Shown piece by piece: positions 33,228 through 45,177 of a DNA stretch of 64,000 nt. The stretch lies in assembly GCF_031755915.1 (NCBI RefSeq), contig NC_083388.1:15866001-15930000 (forward strand), written 5' to 3'. The notes under the pieces were generated by a model. It made no database searches. It had not been told where the DNA came from and worked only from the letters and a program-made list of their open reading frames with translations. The position numbers were made by a program, and so were the translations under genes. The DNA is from Ziziphus jujuba. Lineage: Eukaryota; Streptophyta; Magnoliopsida; Rosales; Rhamnaceae. Numbering within the stretch: the first letter of the stretch is position 1; every line of letters begins with the position of its first letter.

Positions 33228-36200
33228 CGTCCTCGTCGAGCTTGCTTCATGGAACCTCTTGATATGATCTTCAAATTGCCAAAGCGCGATAGCAGGTTCC
33301 CAACTTGCTTCGCTATCGGGAAGTCCCTTCCATTTCACCAAGTACTCATGACTCGGATGGTTGTCCCTTCCACGAACTACTCGATCAGCTAAGATGCTCT
33401 CCACATCCTTGTCATAAGTGTTGTAGACCCCTATTGGTGCTCGCTTGGACTCCCCTCTTGTTTGGTCTTCCTCATCCTTGTAGTATGGTTTCAGACAACT
33501 TACATGGAAGACCGGGTGAAGTTTGAGTGTAGGAGGTAACTCCACCTTATAAGATACCTTGCCCACCTTCTTGACGATTGGAAATGGTCCCTCGTATCGA
33601 CGAACAAGGCCTTTGTGCAGTCCTCGGGTAGACTTGTGTTGGGATGAAAGGATTTTGATGAACACCAAGTCTCCCACTTGATACTCCACGTGCCTTCTTT
33701 TGGCGTCCGCCCACTTCTTCATTTTCTTGGTGGCCTTATGAAGGTACGACCTTGCTAAGTCCACTTGTTCATGCCAACCTTTGGCAATCTTGAAGGCGGC
33801 AGGACTCCTTCCTCCATACTTGGTAACAAGTGTTTGTGGAGTGAGTGGTTGTTGCCCCGTGGCTAACTCGAATGGACTTCGATTGGTGGACTCGCTCCTT
33901 TGCAAGTTGTAGGAGAATTGGGCAACATCTAGCAGCTTTGCCCAATCATGTTGATTGGCACTCACAAAGTGCCGTAGATATAGCTCTAATAGCGCATTAG
34001 CTCGCTCGGTTTGCCCATCGGTTTGTGGATGAAAGCTTGTAGAGAAATGCAACTCCGAGCCCATGAGCTTGAATAATTCCGTCCAAAACCTTCCGGTGAA
34101 CCTTGAGTCTCGATCACTTATAATTGATCTTGGGAGTCCCCAATACTTCACCACGTGCTTGAAGAATAGCCGTGCCGTCTCCTCAGCTGGACACTCCTTT
34201 GTCGCGGCAATGAATGTAGCATACTTGGAGAATCGATCAACTACTACGATTATAGTGCTACATCCTTCGGACTTGGGTAAGCTAATGATGAAGTCCATGG
34301 AGATGCTCTCCCATGGTCTCTCCGGAGTTGGTAGTGGCTCCAATAAACCTGCGGGTTGTCGTTGCTCTACCTTGTCTTGTTGACAAACAAGGCAGGTCTT
34401 CACATACATCTCGATGTCATCCCGCATTTGTGGCCAGTAATAGTTCGTCTCCAACAAAGCTCTCGTACGTTTTTGCCCTGGGTGGCCAGCCCATTTGGTG
34501 TCATGGCATTCTTTGATCAAATTTTTCCTTATGTTGCCCCACCTTGGTACATAGATGCGATGCCCCTTGGTGTAGAGAAGGCCATCTTCAACCCAAAACC
34601 TCTTAGTCTTGCCCTCCATGGCAAGTTGTAGGAGTTGCTTGGCCACAACATCACGGTCCATGCCCTCCTTTATTAGGTTGAGCAGTTCCCCTTGGAACTT
34701 GGTTATCGATGCTAGTTCGGCCTTCCTACTTAATGCATCGGCAACTACATTGGCCGTACCGGGCTTGTATTCGAGCTTGTAGTCGAACTCGGCAAGAAAG
34801 TCTTGCCAACGAGCTTGCTTGGGGCTTAACTTCTTTTGAGTTTGGAAATAGCTTGTGGCCACGTTGTGAGTCTTTACCACGAATTTGGACCCCAGCAAGT
34901 AATGTCTCCAAGTGCGCAAGCAGTGGATGATGGCGGTCATCTCCTTCTCTTGGACCGTATACCTCCTCTCCGTGTCGTTGAGCTTGCGGCTTTCAAATGC
35001 GATTGGATGCCTTTCTTGCATCAACACGCCCCCTATGGCAAAGTCGGAAGCATCAGTGTGCACCTCGAATGGTTTGGAGCAATCGGGCAATGCCAACACG
35101 GGTTCCTTCATAATAGCCTCCTTCAAATTCTCAAAGGCTTGTTGGCATTGGGTGGACCAACTCCATGTCTTGTTCTTCTTTAGCAGATCGGTGAGTGGTG
35201 CGGCTAGGGCAGAATACCCTTTGATAAACCTCCTGTAATAGTTAACAAGACCAAGAAAAGATCGCAGCTCACTCACCTTGGTTGGAGGATCCCACTCTTG
35301 GATGGCTTTCACTTTGGCTTCATCCATGTGCAGCTTGCCATCCTTGATCTTATGGCCGAGGAAGTACACCTCATTGGTTGCAAACGAGCACTTCTCTCTC
35401 TTCACGTAAAGCTCATTATCCTTTAGATCCTTGAACACAATTCGTAGGTGGTGGATGTGCTCTTCTAGCGTCTTGCTATAGATGACAATGTCATCCAAAT
35501 AGACCACCACGAATTTGTCCAAGTAAGGATGGAAGATCTTGTTCATGAGAGTGCAGAAAGTGGCGGGTGCGTTGGTGAGACCAAAGGGCATGACGAGGAA
35601 TTCGTATGCTCCATATCGAGTAACACATGTTGTCTTTGGCTCATCACCCTCTGCAATTCTAACTTGGTAATACCCCGACCTTAAGTCAAGTTTAGTAAAG
35701 TACTTTGCTCCTCCAAGTTGATCAAACAAATCGGCTATCAACGGTATAGGGTACTTGTTCTTGATGGTAACCTTGTTAAGTGCCCTATAGTCGATGCATA
35801 GCCTTAACGAACCATCGTGCTTCTTTTGGAACAAGACGGGTGCTCCATAAGGTGCTTTCGACGGTTGAATATAACCGGCATCCAAAAGCTCCTTAAGTTG
35901 TCTCCTTAGCTCCTCTAGCTCCGGTGGAGACATGCGATATGGTGCTTTTGCAGGTGGTTTTGCACCAGGCTCCAACTCGATGCAATGATCCACCTCCCTC
36001 CTTGGTGGAAGTTTCTTGGGTAGTTGTGGTGGCATGACATCCTTGAACTCTTCAAGGACTTGGCTAACCTCCTTCGGTGGCTCCTTGGAAGTAACTTCTT
36101 CTTCCTCGCGTAGAGTAGCAAGGAATGTAGGCTCCCCTTTCTTTACTCCTCTCTTGAATTGCATGGCGGAGAGGCGGTTGGAAGTACTTGGCTTGTGCAT

Positions 36201-37832
36201 GGTTGGAATCATGCAAGGGCCTCCCTCCATTATACACACCGTGTTGTAGCGAGGGAGTGGTACCACATTGAATTGCCTAAGAAATTCCATGCCAAGTACA
36301 ATATCAAAGTCATCCATAGGAGCAATGGAGAAGTTTACGTTACCTTGCCAAGTGCCAAGGTGCAACTCCACGTTACGGGCCATGCCATCTAGCGGTTTAG
36401 CCTCCACGTTCACCGTTTTCAACCACCCTTGACCTTTGTCGAGTTTGAGGCCAAGCCTCATGGCCTCCTCCTTCCTTATGAAGTTGTGAGATGCGCCGGT
36501 GTCTACCATGACTTGGGCATCTTTCCCATTGATACGTGCCGCCACGTACATTAGGGAGTTGTTCTTCGTGTTGTTGGTTGGGATTGGACTAGCCTTCAGT
36601 GAGTTGAGGAGTTGTATACAACCCATTTGCGTGTGCTCGTGAGTTTCCCTCTCCTCGAGCATGGCACTTAAGGACTTCCTCTTTGGACAATCTCTAGCCC
36701 AATGGGGACCATCACATAAGAAGCAATTTTCTTTCGGCTTGAATTCGGGCTTACCTCCTTTCTTCCAATCTTTGGTTGGTAGTGGTGGCCTTCTTGGAAA
36801 CTCGTTACTTTGGGGAGTTTTATGGAATTTGGCTCCCCCACCTTTAATATAATTAATCTTAGGCTTAGAGTTGGAAGACTCACCTTGCCTAAATTCGACA
36901 AGCGTTTCAGCCGTAGTGAGGGCAGTGGAAATATCTTGTACTCCCCTTCGTTGAAGCTCTTGGCATGCCCACGGTTGCAACCCATCCATGAAGTTGAAAA
37001 GGAGATCCTCCTCACTCATGTTGGGAATTTGGAGCATTAACCCGGAGAATTGCTCCACATATTCACGGATGGAACGTTGGTGCTTCAACTCCTTCATGCG
37101 TTTCCTAGCTTCATTCGCCACATTCTCGGGATAGAATTGTTTCTTCAATTCACTCTTTAAATCTTCCCAAGAATTGATAGCGCATATGCCTCTCTTCATT
37201 TCTTCATGCTTTCTACGCCACCACACCGCAGCAAGATTAGTAAGATATAGGGTAGCGGTGTTTACCTTTTGCTTTTCGTCTTGGAAATCCAAGGCCTCGA
37301 AGTATCGCTCCATGTGCCACATGTAGTTGTCCAACTCCTTTGCATCCCTTCTCCCACTAAACTCCTTGGGCTTGGGAACATCTACCCTTGGAGTAGAGAC
37401 TATTTGTTGGGTGGTGGCCGTGCCACTAGTTGCAGCTCTCTTGCATAATGCCCAATCCTCACGAGTCTCCTCTAAACTCTTCTTAAACTCATCTAATTGA
37501 GCTTGCATAAGGGACAAGGTTTCAATTACCTTTGTTTGGAAAGCTTGGCTTTCATGACGCCATGCCTCGGTGTTGGCCTCGTTGGTGTCTTGCATGGTAC
37601 CTCTAAGCTCCCCCACTTGGCCTTCCACTCGGCCATCGAGCTCCCCCATGCCTTGCTCCACACAATCAAGCCGCTCCAACATGTCGGCAACGGCCAACTC
37701 CATCTTGACCACCTTGGTCTCCATTGCGGTGAGAACGTCCTTCGACTTTGAACGCCCACGTCCCTTCCTTGCAGCTTCGGGGATGACCTCCCTTCCCCTT
37801 GCTTCTTCAATCACAACCTCTGATGAAGACAT
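33216..37832 (-). CDS. Gal gag-pol polyprotein with chromodomain, 1538 residues
   Basis: One uninterrupted frame of normal length for a plant chromovirus. Residues 35-125 are Glu/Lys-rich and probably coiled coil. The gag domain spans about 150-310 ([38 protein letters not shown]). The zinc knuckle is C370-x2-C373-x3-H377-x4-C382. The protease has DTGAS at 444-448. RT (about 610-880) has [24 protein letters not shown] and YLDD at 778-781. RNase H has D927 (HTDASD) and E964 region (QEKEMTA), but position 989 is His where the family normally has a catalytic Asp. Integrase has the HHCC region (H1110, H1117, C1147, C1150) and the triad D1180, D1240, E1276 with 35 residues between the last two. 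A GPF/Y module lies at about 1413-1445 and a chromodomain at about 1477-1528 ([18 protein letters not shown]). The leader before the ATG is about 30 bp. No gag-pol frameshift or stop is needed. Confidence 0.95.
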   Translation of the reverse strand: MSSSEVVIEEARGREVIPEAARKGRGRSKSKDVLTAMETKVVKMELAVADMLERLDCVEQGMGELDGRVEGQVGELRGTMQDTNEANTEAWRHESQAFQTKVIETLSLMQAQLDEFKKSLEETREDWALCKRAATSGTATTQQIVSTPRVDVPKPKEFSGRRDAKELDNYMWHMERYFEALDFQDEKQKVNTATLYLTNLAAVWWRRKHEEMKRGICAINSWEDLKSELKKQFYPENVANEARKRMKELKHQRSIREYVEQFSGLMLQIPNMSEEDLLFNFMDGLQPWACQELQRRGVQDISTALTTAETLVEFRQGESSNSKPKINYIKGGGAKFHKTPQSNEFPRRPPLPTKDWKKGGKPEFKPKENCFLCDGPHWARDCPKRKSLSAMLEERETHEHTQMGCIQLLNSLKASPIPTNNTKNNSLMYVAARINGKDAQVMVDTGASHNFIRKEEAMRLGLKLDKGQGWLKTVNVEAKPLDGMARNVELHLGTWQGNVNFSIAPMDDFDIVLGMEFLRQFNVVPLPRYNTVCIMEGGPCMIPTMHKPSTSNRLSAMQFKRGVKKGEPTFLATLREEEEVTSKEPPKEVSQVLEEFKDVMPPQLPKKLPPRREVDHCIELEPGAKPPAKAPYRMSPPELEELRRQLKELLDAGYIQPSKAPYGAPVLFQKKHDGSLRLCIDYRALNKVTIKNKYPIPLIADLFDQLGGAKYFTKLDLRSGYYQVRIAEGDEPKTTCVTRYGAYEFLVMPFGLTNAPATFCTLMNKIFHPYLDKFVVVYLDDIVIYSKTLEEHIHHLRIVFKDLKDNELYVKREKCSFATNEVYFLGHKIKDGKLHMDEAKVKAIQEWDPPTKVSELRSFLGLVNYYRRFIKGYSALAAPLTDLLKKNKTWSWSTQCQQAFENLKEAIMKEPVLALPDCSKPFEVHTDASDFAIGGVLMQERHPIAFESRKLNDTERRYTVQEKEMTAIIHCLRTWRHYLLGSKFVVKTHNVATSYFQTQKKLSPKQARWQDFLAEFDYKLEYKPGTANVVADALSRKAELASITKFQGELLNLIKEGMDRDVVAKQLLQLAMEGKTKRFWVEDGLLYTKGHRIYVPRWGNIRKNLIKECHDTKWAGHPGQKRTRALLETNYYWPQMRDDIEMYVKTCLVCQQDKVEQRQPAGLLEPLPTPERPWESISMDFIISLPKSEGCSTIIVVVDRFSKYATFIAATKECPAEETARLFFKHVVKYWGLPRSIISDRDSRFTGRFWTELFKLMGSELHFSTSFHPQTDGQTERANALLELYLRHFVSANQHDWAKLLDVAQFSYNLQRSESTNRSPFELATGQQPLTPQTLVTKYGGRSPAAFKIAKGWHEQVDLARSYLHKATKKMKKWADAKRRHVEYQVGDLVFIKILSSQHKSTRGLHKGLVRRYEGPFPIVKKVGKVSYKVELPPTLKLHPVFHVSCLKPYYKDEEDQTRGESKRAPIGVYNTYDKDVESILADRVVRGRDNHPSHEYLVKWKGLPDSEASWEPAIALWQFEDHIKRFHEASSTRTSTA

Positions 37833-37860
37833 TTTGCTCTAGATGCTAGCTTTAACCTTG

Positions 37861-37872
37861 GCTCTGATACCA
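37861..37872 (-). promoter_or_regulatory. Gal primer-binding site
   Basis: TGGTATCAGAGC on the minus strand, two bases inside the 5' LTR end, complementary to the 3' end of plant initiator Met-tRNA. It primes minus-strand cDNA synthesis. Confidence 0.9.
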
Positions 37873-37874
37873 CT

Positions 37875-38509
37875 TGTCACGGACTTGTTTGTTTACCCTT
37901 CAAGCCGTGAGGCCTTAGTTGCTATTCCGACCCTTTGTTGCAACTAAGTAAGCCTTTTGCTCACTAAAAGAGAAAGCTAAGCAAAGAAAGCTAGAGCACA
38001 AAGAGAGTTTGGAAGAATGAAAGTATATTGCTTAAGAGAGAGCTTTACAAGAGAAGCTTGGATTCTTGGATGGTTTGGCCAAATGAGGCCTCCACCTATT
38101 TATAGGCATACAAAGCTTAATCCTATGGCTATAATTGCTTTAATCCTACGGTGGAGAATGGGTGTCTAGAACCTTCCCACCTACTTTCCCACCTACTTTA
38201 CATAAAATATTTAAAGAATCATCTAGAATGGATATGTACATGGCTTGGCCCATTGTAAGGCCCAAAATAGGCCCAAAGTGGATTATAAGGCCCAAAATGG
38301 ATTGTAAGGCCCAAAATGGAGAGAATGCTCACCAAGTGTTTGATGAAATGCCCCAACCGTGACATTCTCCCCCACCTATGCCGTCGAGTTCACCGTTTTG
38401 TAAGGCCCAAAATAGGCCCAAAGTGGATTATAAGGCCCAAAATGGATTGTAAGGCCCAAAATGGAGAGAATGCTCACCAAGTGTTTGATGAAATGCCCCA
38501 ACCGTGACA
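37875..38509 (-). repeat. Gal 5' LTR
   Basis: 635 bp, offset by exactly 5305 from the 3' LTR, with two differences (A at 37910, T at 38126). It carries the same internal duplication as the 3' LTR, including the inner polypurine tract at 38365-38375. Confidence 0.95.
38097..38104 (-). promoter_or_regulatory. TATA box of the Gal 5' LTR
   Basis: TATAAATA on the minus strand within CCTATAAATAGGTGG. It is the probable core promoter of the element. The transcription start would lie some 30 bases further along the minus strand, giving R and U5 of roughly 190 bp. That is inference. Confidence 0.7.
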
Positions 38510-38771
38510 CTAAGGACACTAGTGGAATAGCATATGTTTTTTGTGTAGACAATTATGCCATATGTATAGGGATTGCCCCTATCTACACAGTGGTAGCAAA
38601 GAATTATGCTTTGGCCCATAAGCTCAACATGCAAGTGGTTGCAAAGGTTAGAGTTCACAAGCAAGCCAAGATACAAGTGGCTCATCCAAATCAACATAGC
38701 AATCTATAGGACCTAGTAAAAGCAGAGGGCTGAGACCACAAGCAATGGGTCCAGGCCAGGTGTGTACTATG
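38510..38771. repeat. 262-bp direct duplication flanking Gal, right copy
   Basis: Copy of 32308-32569 with one mismatch. Tek pol sequence continues without break after it (TATGGCACAGCAAAAAGCC). Confidence 0.95.
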
Positions 38772-39659
38772 GCACAGCAAAAAGCCTTAGCTACACTTGA
38801 TACAGTAACAAGTACTTTGGATATTTTTAGTGATGATGCACCTTTTTTTTTTTTAACACCTGGAGGCCACACATTCTTTTGTCTCGCTTGTGTTTGTTGC
38901 CCAAGTTAGGACAACTCCAATCTCTTTAGATTCTCAGTTATATACCAATACCCTTGCATGCAAGTCATTGTGGCCTAGCTAAATGCTTAAAGGCTACTGA
39001 GCATACTAGTGGTAGTGTTCCTTAGAAAGTACAGGAAACCCTTGCTAGGTTTAATTTTTGCCATTACTACTAGGCGTTTGCTCAAGTGGAGTGTATCTTG
39101 CACATATGATTGATAACTAGGTAGATAAGATATGGTTGGAAGACATGGCCATAGTAAAAAACTTTCTTGTTATATTCTCCAAAGAGTTACCAAGGTTACC
39201 ATTAAATGAGAAATTGATTTTGGAATTAATTTGGTTCTGAGCATTATTCCTATTACTTTGCCACCATATTAAATGGCATCAGCAAAGTTAAAGGAATTAA
39301 AGGTTCAATTGTAAGAATTGGTGGATAGAGATTTTGTCAGGCTTAGTGTATCACTTTAGGGAATCCCAATCATGTTTATAAAAAAGTAAGATATTACCCA
39401 GAGGTTAGGCATTGACTATAGCCAACTTAACAAAGTTACAATTTCAAACAAGTATCTGTTGTCGAGTATTGATGACTTGTTTAACAAAATTTAGGGTGCA
39501 AAGGTATTCTCGAAGATTAATTTGAGGTTAGGATTTCATCAATTGAGGACCAAGGAATCTGGTATCCACAACACTGCCTTCAAAACTCAATATGAGCATT
39601 ACAAGTTCTTAGTGATATCTTTTAAACTTAGAAATTGATACGGATATCTTTTAAACTTA
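38772..39659 (+). pseudogene. Tek protease and start of reverse transcriptase
   Basis: The protease is recognisable as MAQQKALATLDTVTSTLDIFSDDA, then a PGG(A)THSF-type site changed to TPGGHTFF, with a run of T bases at about 38840-38851 disrupting the frame. Further right the RT amino half reads in shifting frames: FSKELPRLPLNEKL, LRESQS-type wall, QLNKVT near 39425, FSKINLRLGFHQLRTKES near 39510, and YEHYKFLVISFKL near 39590. These are the order and spacing of a Del/Tekay pol. It contains many stops and is cut at 39660 by G-d. The continuation is at 62266. Confidence 0.75.
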
Positions 39660-39670
39660 CAAATTGATAA
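39613..39670. repeat. 29-bp duplication across the G-d left junction
   Basis: GATATCTTTTAAACTTA(G/C)AAATTGATA occurs at 39613 and 39642. The right copy contains the target duplication and the first bases of the G-d LTR. The left copy contains a matching imitation (GAAATTGATAC). The duplication therefore arose after G-d inserted. Confidence 0.8.
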
Positions 39671-40792
39671 GAATTCGACCATATCCATACCAACAATAAC
39701 ACACTAGAGTGCTGATCTTGTGCAATTGAAAACCAGGCCAATTACTAGAGCTCAAGCTAAAAGGTCTAAGTACAATCTTGTTAGCATCACACAAGGAGTT
39801 ATTAAATCTCAAGAAGGCATAATGATATTACAAGATTTTAAGCCCGTGTTAAGCATCCAAGTCATAAAGGCAAAAATGGACCTCGGAGGCTGTTTGGTGC
39901 ATTTGAGGATTTCGTGTAGCAAAGGATGGGTTTGTTAGCTTATGAACCTGATTTAGCTCACCAAGGGACCATGGAATCAAGCCAAGATAGAATCAAGGGT
40001 GTCCAAGTTCATCATTTGTGTCCAAGCTTTCACATTGGTTGAATTAAGTATGTTTGGCGCTTTGAAGGAGTTATTTTGTAATCTAACCAAGCTTTGATCA
40101 TTCCAATCAATGGTATCATTTGGGGACCAATTCTAATCCTACTAGGCATCCTATATGGTATATTAGATCTGATTTGGAGCCTAAACTAGCTAGTGATTGG
40201 ACAATGACAGCTTATTTGTAAAACTAGCCAACTACTTTCCAAATATGAAATTTGACTTTTGTTTTTGGAAATAATATTTTATTTTTAGTTTTTATTTAAA
40301 TATTTGCTAGAAAAATTTATTTAGGAAGTTGATATTTTAATATTTTGATTGAAAATTAGTTAATTACTATTTTAAAATTAAAGAATTAATTAATCAAAAT
40401 TAGATTAGGAAAGGACTTGGAAATTTGGCAATTACCTATTATTTTGCAATGTTGGCCGAATTTGACCTAGTTACTTTAGGATTTTATTTTTGTCACTCAA
40501 ACATATTTAATGGTTTATTTTTCTCAATAATATTCAAATCATCATTCACACAGAAAATAATTTATAAAAAAAATTTGTCTTTATTGTCTTAGAACACATA
40601 GAACTCTATTAAAGAACTTTCTAGCTTAACTTATCAATAGGACATTCCATAACCTATTGTGGCATCTTCGATATACCAAGGTTTCTAATCATAATTGATT
40701 AGGGATCAAGGTGACCATTAAAATATGAACTTAACTTCGATCCGGGCTAATTTAATACGGATTTAAGAGCAAGTCAACCTAGGTTCTTATCA
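39665..40792 (+). repeat. G-d 5' LTR
   Basis: 1128 bp from TGATAAGAATTCGACC to CTAGGTTCTTATCA. A subfamily-specific start (CCATATCCATACCAACAA) is shared only with 61175-62260. It contains the tail-coding block [13 protein letters not shown], open at 39720-39938. Confidence 0.88.
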
Positions 40793-41889
40793 TTTGGTAT
40801 CAAAGCTAAGTTTTGTTCAGGTTTGATCTATCTTATTTGCTTTGTTTTAATTTTGTGTTATACTACAATTTTGACACTAGGTTAAGGTTGCTTTTATCCA
40901 TACACATCCAGCATATTAGAAAAAAAAAATTATAGCCGAATTAGTTTTCCTTTTTGTTAGCCAAATTTTTTGCTTTCTATTTTGTTGTTTGGTTTGTATA
41001 TTAATTCTTAGTAATTTAGTTTATTGTTAATTTTATCTTGCTATTTTAATCTTAATTAGTTGCATTAATATATTCAAACAAAAAAAAAGGAGGAATTTTG
41101 TAAACATGCTTCCTAAACTCTGAAATTGTGCAATTTCTTTTTAGTTTGAAAGGTAGAATTGGGTTTGATACATTGTTTGGCACTGGAGTTGTGATTTTTT
41201 TTGGTGGTAATTGTGTTACTAGAGTTTGTGTTGATATTTTTGTGATTTATGATAAAAAGAAAAGAAAAAAAAAGACAAAGTTCTAAAAAAAAAACAATTA
41301 TGCAGAAAAAGACTGGTTTGAAGGATTAAAAAAAAAAAATTAAGTTGCTTGGTTTTAGGAAATTCAATTGAGAATTGTGGGAGTTGCTGTTTATTCATTC
41401 AATATTGGTTTCTGGATACTTGAATATTGGTGTGCTAACTGATTGGATTAAAATTGGCTTAAGGATTTTATACAAAGACATAAATTACAAGAACTACAAC
41501 AAACAATAATCTTATATTCTAATCGAATTGTGTTCTAAATTTTTCCTCGAAATTTTTTTACCACTTAATATTTTGATTTATTCCTTTGTTGAATCTGGAT
41601 ATTGCATTGTTAAAATTCCTTGTTTTTAGACAGTAAAGCTGAGAGGTTTTATCCTTCATTTGAAAATTACTTGCTACTTGTTTCTATTTTATTGATAGGT
41701 TTATATAGGACATACTTGTGATCTAATTACTAGTTTTAAGTGTGTTTTATTAAAACTTTGAGATAATCCTTGAGTGGAAAAAGACAAGAAAGTATGAGCT
41801 TATAATAGGGTTAAAAAGTTGAAAAGTCAAAACTAGTGTGAAACACGCGAACGAGACCCTATTTGAGTGATACACGTGAGGGAGTGAAC
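40793..41889 (+). other. G-d PBS and 5' leader
   Basis: The PBS TGGTATCAAAGC is at 40795-40806. About 1.1 kb of AT-rich leader with A runs (40920, 41080, 41280, 41330) follows, homologous to the other G leaders. Confidence 0.75.
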
Positions 41890-42890
41890 TTGGTGATAGA
41901 TTTAAGACTAAGAAGAGGACTCAATAAGAGAATTAGAGAGGATTCCATGGGGTTCACAAGAGAATCTAAGGCATCGAGAAGTTAATCGGCACTTATGAAC
42001 ATGCAAGCGGTGTTAGAGCAATTACAAAGGATGAATGCTCAATTTGATCAACTTGATCAAAGGTTGGACAGATTTGAGAACTCACAAGGAAGACTGAACC
42101 TTAAGATGGAACCATAAAGAGGACGTGGTCGAGGTAGAGGAGATCATGGACATTTTAGGGAGGAATTTGAAGAAGGTGACTTTGGAGATGATTTTGAGGA
42201 AGAGCACGAAGACATATTTGCACTCTAAGGAAGGCAAACCCGAGGAGAAGATGATGATCTCAAATATATTAAGGCCAATATACCACTATTTTTAGGAAAA
42301 GATGATCCACAGGCTTACTTTTAATGGGAAGAACGGATGGAGATGATTTTTTATTGTCATAACTATTCATAAGCTAGAATTTGGATATTATGCATTAGAA
42401 TGGTGGACTATTGAGCAAAGTACCCGAAGAAGAGTTGGTGGTGAATTAATAACCACTTTGAGAGAAACGAAATAAGCCGTGAGGAAGAGGTTCGTACTAA
42501 GCCATTACCATAGAATGTTGCATCAAAGATTACAATCTTTATCACATGGAAGTAGGCTGGTGGCGAACTACAACAAGGAGATGGAGATGCTCATGATAAG
42601 ATTGAGTATGAATGAAGACCATGAGGTAACAATGGCTAGGTTTCCTAGAGGATTAAACCAAGAGATTACCAACCAAGTAGAACTAACACAATATGTAAAG
42701 TTGGAAGAGATGCTGCATGTGGCCACCAAAATTAAAAATTAAATAAAGAGGACGGGTGGAAATGTACAGCTTGAAGGAGTTTCAAATAGCTTAAGGACAA
42801 ATTCATCGAATTGGAGAAGCAATTCAACATTCAAACCAAGCACAAAACTAAAGCTAGAAGAAAGAAGCTCCAATCAACCAAGGTGGAACA
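41890..42890 (+). pseudogene. G-d gag, first part
   Basis: Gag is readable with stops: LRTKKRTQ at the start, LEQLQRMNAQFDQLDQRLDRFENSQ near 42013, then DDPQAYF and WEERMEMIFYCHNY (42330-42365). 42479-42742 is open: MRKRFVLSHYHRMLHQRLQSLSHGSRLVANYNKEMEMLMIRLSMNEDHEVTMARF, then YVKLEEMLHVATKIKN. A deletion near 42370 removes the KKVKL segment before EFGYYALEWW. It is interrupted at 42890 by the solo LTR G-e and continues at 53089. Confidence 0.8.
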
Positions 42891-43042
42891 TGATACGAAC
42901 CAAGGTCAACTAGTGCCTAAATCCATATTATATTAGCCCGGATCTAATTATGTTCAAGTTTTAATGGTCACCATGACCCCTAACCAACTTGTAGTTAGAA
43001 TGAACTTGCACAACCGACAACTTGATATATAATGAAGACGCC

Positions 43043-44022
43043 TGATGCGAGTCCGCCCGAACTTGCACAACCGACAACTTGCTAGGGTACTGATCCGATA
43101 CGGATGAAGACCGAACCGATCACTAGGGCTCAAGCTAAGAAGTTTAAGGACAACCTTGCTGTCTTTATCCAGGAAGTAATTCATTCTCAAAAGGGCTTGT
43201 CCATACCTGAAGATAAAAGACCTGTTTTAAGCATCCAAGTGGTGGAGGCAGATACATTGGACACCCATACATCGGACATTTTATATCAGACACCCGTACA
43301 TCAGACATCGGAACTCGGACTTCGGACTTCATACATCAGGCATAACTTAGTTCAGACACCAGGCAGACATAAGTTAGCTTGGACAACAGGCAGACATAAG
43401 TTAGCTCGGACATCAGACATAAGTCAGCTTAGTTGTCAAACTAGTCAACTCGTTACCTAATTTACGAGTGACTTCTTTTTTTTTATTTTTATTTATTTAT
43501 TGGTTGAACAAATTGATTTAGGAAAGTTAATATTTTATTTTATTTTCATTCTTTAGGTAAGTTGATATTTTTGTAAATTAATTAATTCTTATTTCCAAAA
43601 TAAAGGAATTAATTAATTAGAAATTAGACTTAGGAAGTAGTGAGATTCGGCTACCATGATTATGTTTCCTAATGTTGGCCGGATTTTTCACCTTAGATTT
43701 TTAGGGTTTTATTTGTGACTTTGTAGCCTATTTAAAGGCTTATTTTATCATTGAGAAGAAAGCTGGAATTTTATACAGAAAATTAATTGTGAGACTGAAT
43801 TCTTTTTGTTCTCTTTGAAAACCTAAAACACCATTAGTGAATGAGTATTTTAGTTTGACTTATCAATGGGACATCCATCACCTATTCTGGCGTCTTCATC
43901 ATGTACCAAGGTTTCTAATCACAGGTTGGTTAGCGGTTGAGGTGACCATTAGAACTTCAACATAATTAGATCCAGGCTAATATAATACGGGTTTAGGAGT
44001 AGGTCGTCCTAGGTCCGTATCA
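43043..44022 (+). repeat. G-f 5' LTR
   Basis: 980 bp from TGATGCGAGTCCGCCCG to CTAGGTCCGTATCA. Minisatellite-type repeats (CAGACATAAGTTAGCTCGGA) lie at 43330-43440. The tail-coding frame ITRAQAKKFKDNLAVFIQ is open at 43104-43460. A TATA-like CTATTTAAAGG lies near 43728. Confidence 0.9.
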
Positions 44023-45177
44023 TTTGGTATGAGAGCCAAATTTTGTTCAGGTTTGATCTATCTTTATTTGCCTTATTTGTTTTTGTGTTATTCTACAATT
44101 TTAGCATTATTTTAAGGCTGCATCCATCCCATACATGTTCTGCATCTTAAAAAAAAAATTACAAAAAAATGAAAATAAAAAATAAAAAATTCATTCCTAG
44201 TTGAATTAGGATTTTCTAGTTTTATTGTATTTTTGTTTCCTAATTTGTTGGTTGTTTTTCATAAATTTTCTTGTTAATTTTGGTTTTTCTACATTTTTCT
44301 TTGCTGTTTTAGTCTTAAATATTTGCATTCATATATTCAAAAAAAAGAAAAAAAAAAAAGAAGGGTTTGCGGCAACATATAAAAAAAAAAGAAAAAAAAA
44401 ACTGTACTTTTGTTTTGTTGGAGGGCATGGGTTTTTATGCTACTGCAGTTGTTTTATGATCTATGAGTGAAAATTAAAAAAAAAAAAAAAAAAAAAAAAA
44501 GAAGAAGAACAAGCCAAATAATAAATAAATAAAAAATTTATGTTTGTTGGAGTTTGATTTGTTGGCTGGAAATTTGTTGGAGCTGCTGGTTTGTTGATTA
44601 TTTATTCAATATTTGAGTCACTGGAGAATTAATTTTGCTGCTGGATATTTGGAATTTTGGGTGCTTAAATTATTGGATTAAAATTAGATAAAGGAATTGA
44701 TACAAAACTTGAATTACAAGAACAACAACCAACACTATTCTATATTCTTGTTCGATTTGATTCTTGTTTGAGTTTGAAATTCTTTTCCTACATTTTATTC
44801 TTGAATTCTTCATCTCTTACCATCTGGTCCAGTCCTTAAAAATTCCAAAGATTTCTCATTAATTTGCTTTATTTTGCTTAGAAAAGCCGAAAACTAGGTT
44901 TTGTTGAATTGTTTGGTATTGCCTACTTTTAGTTATTGCTTTGTTGATAAGTTTAATTAAAACATACTTGTGATCTAATTGCTTTTTTGTAGGTGTTTTA
45001 ATTAGAATTTTGAGATAATTCATTGAGAGGAAAAAGACAAGAGAGTATGAGCACAAAAGAGGGTTAAAAGCCAAAATTAGTGTGCAAACACGAGTGTCGA
45101 GTTCTTGTATTGAGTGAAACACGTGAGGGAGTGAATCTGGTGAGAATTTATTTTATTTTTGTATTATTCATACTGAA
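44023..45177 (+). other. G-f PBS and 5' leader
   Basis: The PBS reads TTTGGTATGAGAGCC (one mismatch to the Met-type site). The leader has long A tracts at 44149-44190, 44340-44400 and 44475-44505. It ends at the gag ATG 45178. Confidence 0.8.

Larger units (their letters stand above)
32570..38509 (-). mobile_element. Gal: young, complete Galadriel-like chromovirus
   Basis: 5940 bp. The 5' LTR is 37875-38509, PBS 37861-37872, gag-pol 37832-33216, polypurine tract 33205-33215 and 3' LTR 32570-33204. The LTRs are both 635 bp and differ at two positions that I can find (32605/37910 and 32821/38126). The CX2CX3HX4C knuckle, DTGAS protease, YLDD RT and carboxy-terminal chromodomain fit the Galadriel-like chromoviruses of plants. 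It is inserted in Tek in opposite orientation. The flanking duplication is 262 bp instead of the usual 5 bp. Confidence 0.92.
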
